A DNA stretch of 27,544 nt. It comes from Sperchopsis tessellata. Taxonomy: Eukaryota > Arthropoda > Insecta > Coleoptera > Hydrophilidae. Shown here one piece after another: positions 13,201-25,200 of this stretch (positions within the stretch are counted from its first letter, which is position 1; the number at the start of each line of letters is the position of its first letter). The DNA lies in the NCBI GenBank assembly GCA_033557685.1, contig JAWQRN010000644.1, forward strand, positions 1 through 27,544, given 5' to 3'. The notes under the pieces were generated by a model that was not told the origin of the DNA, searched no databases, and saw only the letters and a list, made by a program, of their open reading frames with translations. The translations under genes were made by a program, and so were the position numbers.

Positions 13201-16200
13201 AAAACAATGACGTTGATGTTTTCAAATGAGTTCCACGAAGATGGCTGTATTTTCCCTATAAAACAAGAAAAAAGTATAGAAATGTTATCTTTTACACTTC
13301 AATAGCAAGCACAATTTGATGACTAATTACAAAGTGTGCCGGGTTTATGTTTTCCCATTTACAATGAAATTCGTAAATAAATAGTACAGAATAATTTTAT
13401 AATTGTTCTCTGCAAAAAGGTTATCACGGAGAATTTTGTAATACATGTATTTGCACAACCGACACAGAACCACTTTCAATTTATTTATCGTAAAACTATT
13501 AATAGACATCTTATGAAAGTTACAAAGAACAATAAACTAGGTTTAAAATAATATATATGATTTTGAGGTAAGTCTGGTAAAGTAAATTATTTCAATGAGT
13601 GACATATGCATTCGATTCAATATAATGAATCATTCTTTTTGAACAATGTTCATGACAGACCCATCGCTACTATAAAATCTTAACCCCGTTCTAAGAAACT
13701 CAATACACGAAATGTCAAAATAAAATTATAATATTATTACTGCAATTTGTTTCAGAAAATAGAAAATTCGATGTTTTGAGTATAATCTTCATGATTTAGA
13801 AAATTAAGAATATTTTCGTTTCACAATATCTTTAATATATATATATATAATACTGCAACCGATTTCGACCACACTAGGTCATTCTGAAGCTTTTGAGTTA
13901 GTGAAGGCAACAACACAACACCATTATTGAGAATGACCTGGTGTGGTCGAAACCGGTCGCAATATTATATATATATATTAAAAATTTTTGTAGAACGACA
14001 TTTTTTTTTCTAAATCACGTAATTTGCTTCCTTTCAATATACCCAGTATACAAACTATATTAACATTTACCAAACTGGAAAGCAAATTATTTAGGTTCTG
14101 TGTGTGGAGCGCATTCTCCAGACTTTCACAAAATTAATTAATTCTGAATTATTTTAAGACCCATTAATTATATATTTGTCACTATCACAAGGAAGGATAT
14201 ATGTACATGCATACAAAAAAGATATTGTGCCTACTGGCATACTTTTGATTGAGAATCAGACAATTTACATTGCCAGTCCGAAACCTTATAATATATTTTT
14301 CTTTTTCATAACATTAATCATGTAAATGTATAATTTTTGCTATTATTTTTGAATTTATCTTTTATGTGTTTCTTCATTTTTATGGTACCTTGATAACTAA
14401 TAGTGTACAGTACATTTCTTGAAAATTATAAACAGATATAAAGGATATATTACATTTATACACTTTGAACTGTAAAAGTAATACATATGATCATACACAG
14501 AAGAGTTAAATTAAACGTATTCTGAAACACAATACATAACAATTTTGCACTATCTAGTTCATGGGCCTATAATTTTAAAATACTTTGTTTTGATATGTAA
14601 TTAAAAACAATAAAGCTATTTCAATATACTTCAGTAATACATGAAATTTTCAATTTTAATTTCTTTACTTCTACTTTAGACAAATTTAGGCATTAGGAAT
14701 TGTGATATATTATCAAAATCTTTAAAGAACAAAAACAAATTTGCTTACTTCTTGTAAATTGGTAATCGTATGTCCTAAGTCATCAGCTGTATTGTTAAAG
14801 AAGGTCAACATAGAAGTTCTAATGAACTCTGGGCAATTCTTTACTAACGATTTAGCATCTATTCCTTTGACAAGTACTTGAAGACACCTAACAGTGATTC
14901 TCACATCAGCGCCAAAAGCTGCAAGTCGGCTCCTAAGCAAGCTAGCTAATTTACAGAAGAGTGCTGCTACCATTTCTTTCTCTTTCAAACTTGCTGCTCC
15001 GACATTATTGGTGGCGGTAGCAATTGCAATGAAATAATTGCGATGGGTGGAGAAATATTTTTCCATCAATGGCAACACAACCTAAAAAATACACAATATT
15101 TTCTTTATTATATGTTTATATTGAGCCACTACTATAAGAATACACGTAAACAAAAAATATAGAATTATAAGAATTAATGAAAATGCACCTTAGAGAAGAA
15201 TTTGATGTCTCGGGTGGAAGTTTTGTAAGAATTCCGTCTACTGTATGTGGATGAAGGTTTCAGTAACTTCATGTTGATAGTAGCCCGATCCAAATATTGA
15301 ATCAATTTTTCTAAAAGACTGTATGCAAAACGTAATTCAACAGCTGGGCCTGCACCACCTTGTTCGGTTTCAGCTTGTCCTCCACGGCTTGGTCTGTAAA
15401 ATAATGTCTATAATTAATTTGTATATTATAATAGATACGCAAAGTTTTTATTCACTAAATTTAAGTTGCAACTTTTAGAAAGCCATCAAACCATGCAAAT
15501 TAATAGTCCATAATCCAATTAATTCAGTACTCAGTGCGTGATAGCTTTTCTTTATGCCGACGTTTCGTCCACCGTTTCAGGGAACATTATCAAGACATGT
15601 AGCTCTTAAAAGTGCTAATTGTAGACTGTCATGTAGCTCTGAAAAGTGCTAGGTGCTGTTCGACACCTACACCTAGCACTTTTCAGGATTGCATGGCAGT
15701 CTACTACATCCAGCACTTTTAAGAGCTACGTGTCTTATTAAGGTACCCTACAATGGTGGACAAAACATCGGCAAAAAGAAAAGCCAACACACAGTTATCT
15801 CCCAGAAAACCTGAAGATAAGTCTATAATCCAGTTTTAAAAACTGCACCTAGTACTAAAAAGAAAACAAGTTATTGTAAACTAACAAAAATTTGTATTGC
15901 CCAAGATTAAATATGGGTATCCAAGTTATATAGGTGATTAAATGGAGAGTTTTTCAGAATTTTAAGGCAATGTCAAATACCGAAGTAGATTTTCTTTAGC
16001 TTCATTTGTTTCTGAGATATTTACAAAAAACTGAACAATTGAATTTTTTTTATTGGCTCATAACTTTTTAATTGTAGATTTTTTGTTGTTAACATTCTTG
16101 AGGGACTTTTTTTGTGATTAATAAGATGGTGTTATTTAATTATTTATTACTTCTTGTGTTTTTGAGAAACACATTAACTTTTCATTTTCTAATAGGGTCT

Positions 16201-19200
16201 TCTATATTTACATAAAACATATGTAACTTTTTTGTTAGTTTTACAGAGATTTATGACAATAATAATTATATTACATTTTTTATATTAACTTTTGAAAAAT
16301 CTACTTTCATTCTTCTTTGATTTTGTACCAAACAAATGTGATTTTACTTTTGATAATGGTAGAGATACAAATTTCTTTAGTAGACTATGCCATTTCACTT
16401 AATAATGATATCATTTTGTTTAAATTCATAAAATATTTATATCACAAATTTGTTCAAATAAACTCCATTATTTTCAAAATACAAATAACATCAATGAATA
16501 GTTGATTATACAACATTACATAACATTTCAGGCGGGTATGCCGAAATACTTCCAGTACTACCTTCCTAAGATGTTCAACATAGTCATAAGGAAATAATCC
16601 ATAAGTGTTAGATCAGGAGACCTGGCTGGCCATCTCACAAGCCCATTTGACTCGATTTTAATATTAATTTTTTAGCTGACACTCCATATTGATGAAAACA
16701 GCTGTCCTCTGCTTCTGCTAAAGGCACTTCATCAAGCCAGTTTTCAATATTTACTCTTAAGAGCTGGAGATATTTCTTCGAATATTATTGTCCCTATTAA
16801 TCTTGATCCCAATATGCCTCACCAAACTTTAAAACCCAATCGAATATGATGTCTGATCTATTTTTCTCTGTGGATTATCTGTTAACCAGAAATCCATATT
16901 ATAGCAATTAAATAGTCCATTGTTAGTTACTTCTCTGAACCGAGCAAATATATATATTTTTTTAAGTTATTATCATTACCACACTTTCTAGTATACCATT
17001 CACAAAATGCTCTATATGTGTCTTCATCCCATAGTCAAAGCCCTTGGTATATTTTAGATTTATGTGGATAGCATTTCTTCCTTTTCAAAATAAACTAAAC
17101 AATAGACTTTCGGATCCCATTTGCATTTTCAAGTTGCTGAGTTGATGTAGTTTCATTGCCTGGATTCGATTACTTTAGTGCTCTAAAAGTTCTATTTAAG
17201 TGCCTACTTTCTAGATATTTATTATACATCGAATCCGTATTTCATTAGTAAAATGTTCCATTGTATTGTGGAATGAATATAAATGAAAATAAAAACACTA
17301 AACAGAACAATTAATAAGAAAGAAACTAAACCCAGGTAAAAATAATAATTATCGAACTTAAGAATTTATGACAGCTAGTGATTTTTAAATGTTGTTAACT
17401 GAAAAGAGCCAGCCTATTAAACAATTGTATTTTTTACTTTCTTAATAATAGGTATAAAAACATTACATTAAATTATATCACCATAAATACAAAATCACAT
17501 TTATTTGGTAAAAAATCAAGAGTTTCACAGAGACAAAACAATGATTTCATGATTTTTCTTAAAAAAAAGTAATAAAATTATTGTTTTATACATCATTATT
17601 ATACATTAATTGTGTAGAATTAAAAATGGTGCCTTTAAGAAAATCAAAAGTGAACGTATTTCTCGAAAACAAAAGAAGTAAAAAATAAATAAACACCATT
17701 GTATTAATCACATAAAAGTGTCCTGTGAATGTTTAAAACAAAAAACTTAAAATAAAAATATGAGCAGAAAACGAAAATGCAAATTTCAGTTTTTTTCAAA
17801 AATCTCAAAGCGAAGGTAGAGAAAGATAACTATTATATCCATGCAGACAATCTTATCTTGGCCACCCTGTATATCTTGATATCAAATCAGACTCTATCTT
17901 AAAGTAAATTGCCTTTAATCTGGTGTCACCAATATACGGACGCAAAATTAATAAGTTTTTTGAAATATTTTTAGTTTGTGAATTAAAAGAGGATTGCAAA
18001 AAAAAAAGATTTATTACAGACACATGATGGACAAAAATATAAGCTTATGTTCAAAATAACAATGAGGTTTATAATTACATAGAAACAATAATTAAAAGCA
18101 TATGTTAGTGCTGTTAAATATGCGGTATTTTTTCGAGAAAATTTGCCGTTTATTATTACAAATCGAAATGGTATCTGATGTCAGATGTTTAATTACAAGA
18201 GGAAAATAAATATCTATAGAGCGTGTCAAATAGAGCCCATAGAGTGTATGTATACTATTTACTCTGGGTCAAAATAAAAGGGGTCAATTAAGCATGGTTT
18301 TTTGCTCAAAGATTTATGGCGTAATTTGTCGATGTTCTTAGGTTAATTAGAAATATAATTCCACTTCTTTTACTACAGATTACAACGAAAATACATTTAA
18401 AAAATATGCAACTAACCAATTTGGAAAATAAAATGAAATTAATAATAATAAAAACATTAAAAGCAGGGAACTCAGTTTTTTAAATAAAATGTTTGACCGT
18501 GTTATTTCTAAGACATTAGTATCCTAACTCTTATTTTTATAAGTACTGCAACACTCCACTTGAGTTAATGCCATAAATGCCGGTATAGTCTAGGTTACTC
18601 CTGGTATTATATGTGACAATTAACCAAACTTAAAAGAGATGTATAATGAGGTTATGAGACTTCAATCAATAGAGTAAGTATGAATCATATCACCAATGAA
18701 AACTGTACCGTCAATTTAAATAAAATAAACTTCATTAAAACTTGTGATTCGTACATATACGTTAGACTGGAGGTGTAGTTGCCTATCGGGTGCCTTACTG
18801 CACATGGCAACCCAAAAGCACGAAGAACCGCACATTCTCAAGCTCGTCCTGAGTGAGTGACACTGCATTCTTTTATATGAAATATAATAAATATTAATAA
18901 TAAAAACATAAAAAATTAATTTCACCGGTACTCAAGCCGTGGACCCTAGTAATAACTACTCTACGATCTACATGACTTTGACAATAGTATTTATGTTAAT
19001 TTAACGTTGGCCTTTAGCTGTTATAGTGAATCATCAACTCTAAAGACCACATCTGGGAATTTAGGTTCTTTAACATCAAGTGTCCAAAAAATAGCTAAAT
19101 ACTAAAAACAAGTTACAGTTCATAGGAATTACACCCAACTGAGTGAATTTGAAAGAGTGCGAATTATGCATTCGGTATTCGTTCTTACTGACTCCTCTTT

Positions 19201-22200
19201 GTTTTACCTTTTACACGAGAACATCGTCAGCACAATATCTTGCGGTGTAATGATAATCTAGGTATACACAACAGCAAACGAAGAAAAAAAGGGGGTATTT
19301 CGATCTAGCAGTTATAAAGCATGTTCGTTGCACTATAGTTATAGTTTGAGCTGTTATCATGAATGACAGCAGGTCACCATTGATCTTTATTAGAGGCAGT
19401 ATGACAGCTGTCTGCTTCATTCAGGAAGTGCTGCAACCTGTTGTTGTTACCTATATTCGACAACACCCTAATACTATGTTCCAACTAGGAGGTTCCTAGG
19501 AGAAAATCAAATATACCTCCTATTTTGCTAGATAGATCACCTGTTTTATTCCCAATTGAACATGTGTGGGATATAATAAGTCAAAAGTTGACCACTCTCC
19601 AGAAACCTGCTGTAACATTAGAAGAGCGGTCACCAGGTAATGAGATTAAATAACCCACGACAACAAAGACCATATTATTTGGAGTTCACCCAGACATGTG
19701 AGAGAATTTTTCAAACCTGAATTAAGGTAAATTTTATTCATTTTATAATTTCATATCTAATAACTTATATACGAGATGTGAACAAAATACCCCTACTTGA
19801 TATTGTAATATTATTTAGCAAATATTGTCGTTATATGTCAGCTCACCATGATCCCGTTTACAGTGATGTTCACATTTTTGTGATGTACCTTTTGGAACAC
19901 ATTAAAGTAAAATCAAGATTAAGTCCATAATTGTGATTTTTTATGTCTCATAAATTTATTTGACATGTACCAAGTACACAAGAAAACTTATAGAATGCCT
20001 TCATACCAAAATTAGCCACCCATAATTCTGAATCTGAAGTGGAAATGATTTTGAATAAAATTACATCAGCTTAGATTTCAAGGGGGAACTTCAAAACCAT
20101 TATCGAATCATTTTTTTTTGTTAATACCCCTTCACCCTCAGCCGCTTCAAGTTTAAAATCTCCAATTAGACATCATTTTAAGGGGTGCAAAATATCTTAT
20201 CTCTCAAAGTTAGGGTAGCAAGGAGTGAGGGGGTCGAACAAATAATGATTCAATAGCAGTTTGGAACTTCCCCTTTGAAATCTAAATTGACATTATTTTT
20301 GCTCAATATCGTGTCCACTTCAGATCCAAAGTTATTCTAAGTGGCTAGCTTTGAAATGAAGTCACCGTATGTAAACATATTTACATATAATTGAATAAAC
20401 ACAATTTGAACAGGTGTTGCCATTTCTACGTTAATAGTTTTTTTACATTCTACCATTGGGTATTATGTGCTTTCTTTTAACTAAACTATACATTATACAG
20501 TTATTTAATAAAAATAATATTCAGTCTTAAAATGATAGTTTGCCCTTAGCAAGTTTCTCGTAAAGATTTTAAAGTAAAATATGTCAATATTCTTAGTATC
20601 AAATTTCAAATTTAATCAGTTATGGTTGCATTTTTGTTTTTAGTTGCGAATTAATTATAAATTGATGTTTAAGATATATGTATATACAGTAAATTTACGT
20701 ATTTATTAAATAATTAATTCCCAATGTTGCTTATTGAGAAATTTGCTTACCGTAATGATTTTTTGTTCCTCATTAGTCACAGAAAGCAAACTCCTAGTGT
20801 AGTATATTTTAGACAAACCAATATACCTCAACAATAACTTCATTCAATTATAAAACTAAATATCATGTATAAATACCTGTGAAGTTTGTATCCTTGATAT
20901 TGGAGATATTTCAAAAATTCTTGTGAACGTTCTCTATCTTTCCTCTTTTCTTTATCAGTTAACAAATCATATGGTACAAGTTGTGGGTGAATTCCACCAC
21001 CACAAGTAACTAATTCTTCCTTCTTCTTCTTTGCCCAAATATCATGAGCATTCTCTGCTATCCTTTCAGCCATATTTTGCATTTCTCTGGATAGGGTTAA
21101 GTTAGTCATATCAACAGGATGTGGATTATAATTGAAGGGAGTAGATCCTTCACCAGATTGCCTTCTCGTGGAATTTCTATTATTAGAAGGCACATCGACC
21201 TCAGTGTGTTCAACTGACCAACCAATGGCCAAGAGAGCCTTCAGTGATTCACGAACTGGTTCTTTATAGCGCTCTTTTTCATACTCGTTCAACATACTAT
21301 ATGGCTTCAACCGTGGATGAGCTTTATTTTGATCGGACCATTGTTCGCCATATTGCCAACCATTTTCCAATTTCCTTGATGCCCAAGCATCATGGTAATG
21401 CTCAGAAAACTTTTGCACTATGCTATTAAGGTCATTGTTAAGTTGCACAGAATTTGTGTTGATTGGTTGCGGATTATAGGGACCATCAGGACCTGAAATT
21501 GAAAAATGATGTTTTCATTTCCTTAAACATTAAATATAAAATATATTTATTCATGTATTGAACCATTTCTAAACAAATAGAGTGTTTAAAAGAATTACAT
21601 ACCAGTGCTTGCAGTTTTATTGGAGTACCATTCATCGTCATAGTTCTTTGACAAAGAATAATCTGGTGGTAGAGCACAGCCAATGGCTGTAAGGCAAGGT
21701 AATGCTTTTCCAAAAAGCTCAGGATCATAATCCATTTTGCTGAGAGAATCGAAGATATTTGAAAACAACATCATAGTTAACCGCTTCTCTTCATCTGACG
21801 AAGCTCCGTAAAGACCTTGTCCAGTTGTTGAGCCATAATACTTAGCACAACGCTCATAGTGCAATGTTAAAAGTCTAAGAGCAACAGTGGTGTACTCAGA
21901 TAGGTTTGATACATCAATAGTTAGCTTCCTTAAGAGTTTTAACAACATGGCTGGTTGCAGTTGACTAGTTAATGCCACCAAAAAGTCTGACACTGCTTCT
22001 CTTTGTCCCTTTGTGAGCATACGATTTTTAGATAGACGGTATACAGTATGTAAAGTAGCATCTAACAGAGAAGCATAGTTCTCTGCTTCACTGTAGTAGG
22101 TGCTGTGTTTGATAAGGAGTGGAAGAATGGAATTTCCAATGTAACGGTTCATGCTGAGAGCCATATCAGATTCACTGCCATCATTCTATAATTACATAAT

Positions 22201-25200
22201 TTCATTAAAAAACACATAAATATCAACTTACTTCACACATAAATTGTAGAATCATTCAATAATCTGGCTTTTAACAGTTTTGAGGATGTATAAATTATAT
22301 ACATTTCTGAACAAATATTTCCTATTTCATAGTATATATTAAAAATTAAATCTAATCTAATCAAAAATCCAATATTTACGTTAGACATGCTTTATGAATG
22401 TTGTTTCCGGGTGGAAACCATGTAGAGGCTCTGATAAGTGCCGACGTTTCGTCCACTTTGCTAGGGACATTTTCAAGGCGAGTGATGTTACTTCAATGAA
22501 TGAATACACTGCACTGTGCAACGTCGGCACTTATCAGAACCTCTACACGGTTTCCACCCAGAAACAGCATTCATACAGATAATAACCGCAGAAGTCTATT
22601 ACATTTAGACATGCTCATTTATTATAATTATCCCAGAATAGACTGTTTGTCAATTAAATGTAACAGAGTTCCACGGTTATTATCTACACGAATGATGTTT
22701 CTAAGTGGAAAATCTCAGACCCTTTACATGGTTTCCACCCAGAAATACAATTTTTACTGCATGTCTTTAATTGAAGAATTAGTTAAAAGATGTACAAGTT
22801 AGTTAAAAACAAATTGAGATAAATATTTTTCTCCAATGCCATTTCTATAAAGTTTTTATACAAATTAACATACTTTTTCCACAACTATCAAACCATTTGA
22901 CTTGTATATTGATTTTTTGTGTGAAAAGTAAACATTTTTCTACAGGATTGATGTTATTATGTTGCCATAGAAGAGATGCACTAATTCTTGTCACATCTGA
23001 GAAATAGATTCCATTTAATGCCCCTGAGGGTAGGTATAAAAAATTGAACTCTTACCACACAGAATTTGCAGATAATATGACCATTTCCTTGTTACCCAGA
23101 ATGCTACATTTTTTAAATAGAAATTATGGCTTTTATTTTCTCCAGTTACTATAGTACATATAAAATATTGTAACAGCAAAAGAATCAACCCCCGGTTTTC
23201 GACACAACTCAAAAATGGGATAACTTATAATAATATAAGGAATATATTTGAAACATGTGATTATTTTTTATAGTTTGACATCAAGCTTTATTGTCATTTA
23301 ACGGTACAAGATGACCCTTGACCCTAAAAACAGTTACATTAAATATCAGTTCTATTTATTCTTAAGTATATAACATTGGTTATGAAGTCAGATTATATCC
23401 CTTGAATTACTATTGCTTTTTTAGGATAATGCTTTAAATATGGTTTTCATATAAATTAATGCAGATAAAACTTTTCTATATTTCTAAGGTCGTGTATTGT
23501 CTTAACCATGCTTTGGTCTGAAATACCTCAGTTCTGAGCATATCATAAATTGCTCATATCACATATCCATAAAAAAATATCTATTAAATCAACCCTGTGT
23601 CCGTTTAGTTAATTTGATCAGTAATTTGTGTCTATTCTAAATCATGCATTTACATAATTTGAAAAAAAAAATTGGTAACTGATATCAATTTAATTCTTAT
23701 TTCTGAAAAAAATATATGACAACTAATTTCTACATACTTCTAGAACGAACAACCAATTCATGCATAATACTTTACATCTTCTAATTTATTACTAATATCT
23801 AATAAGCTGTAATAGTTAAACATATACCTACAGCATATACATATATTTGGCTTGCCTGGTATTTCGGTTAAATAAAGAAACAAATGTATTATTTTGAGAA
23901 ACACATTAAAAATATTTGAATATTTGCGATAAATTTACTAACAATGGATGTATATAGGTTAATTTGGTTTCAATAGAATATATTTGTACCTCAAAAGTAG
24001 GTAGCTAAACTAAAGCTTATGTTTAGTAAATAATTAAAAATAGTACTACTATTTATCTTGTACAGTTTTCTCCCATTTTAAGGCTACAACAAGTGGCAAC
24101 TTCTTATGGTTCATTATCCTTTTTAAGTATGTTTGTCCAAACAATTAAAAATTGAATGAGTAAACCTTGATTAATAATTATGTGGTACATCTCAAAACCA
24201 TGCATTTTTTCTGTTACACTCATGAAATATTAATCGCACTTAGGGAAATGAAAATCAAAAATATTCAAAACAGCGATTTTTATTTCTGTTAGTCATGATC
24301 TCAAAAGTTGGAACACTTCAGTCTTGTCAATCCGTATCCTGCTAGCAATTACTCAAATTACTCACCAAGAAATTAAGACATAGCATACTTAAAATTGCTG
24401 AAACAGTGAAAGGACTATTTCCCACTTCGCATATTCCACTTTGGTATATACGAAGTGTATATATACATAAATGGAAATCAAAAATATTAACAATAGTGAT
24501 CTTTATTTCTTAATGATGGTCTCTATCAGCAATGATCTAAAAAGTTGGAACACTTCAGTCCTGTCAATCTGTATCCTGCTAGTAATTACCCAAATTATTC
24601 ACCAAGGAATTAAGATATAGCATACTTAAAATCGTTAAAACAGTGAAAGGACTACCTCGCATATACCACTTTTGATGGGGTATATACATACAGATATTCC
24701 ACTTTGAAATGCAATATGTATTATTTAAATAAACAATAATTTTATTAGAACTAGAGATGCACCATTTACTTTTGAGGTACATAATTTTAATACTTAGTAT
24801 TTTCAATACCTTCAACTATCTGAAGTAGCTAACATCAGAATATCCGAATTGTAAATTCCAAAAAATTAAATACACTCACCCTATCTAACATAGTGGCTGC
24901 TCTTAAATCTGGCAAAAAGGCCTCTTCTAATAGTCTAAAGAATAACTCCTGTGTTTCAATACCATACACACGTTCCAAAAATAAAACCACCGACTGTTTA
25001 TGTCCTGGAATCAATCCTGATGGCATATCTGACTTTGGACGTTCTTCCCCAGCTGCTGGATTTTGTAAAGTGAATCTTAAGCTCAAAACACCATGAAGAT
25101 CCTCCAATGGTACTAATGACCTTAAAATAGCTCTTGCTCTGAGAGATTCATTTTTACCAAGTGCAATAACTGAAGCATCTGGTGCGCAACGTCCCAATAA

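Noticed and set aside
22394..22802. 62- and 100-codon plus-strand open frames
   Set aside because: Open only because the foldback arms are a little richer in GC; the translations mirror the inverted repeats.
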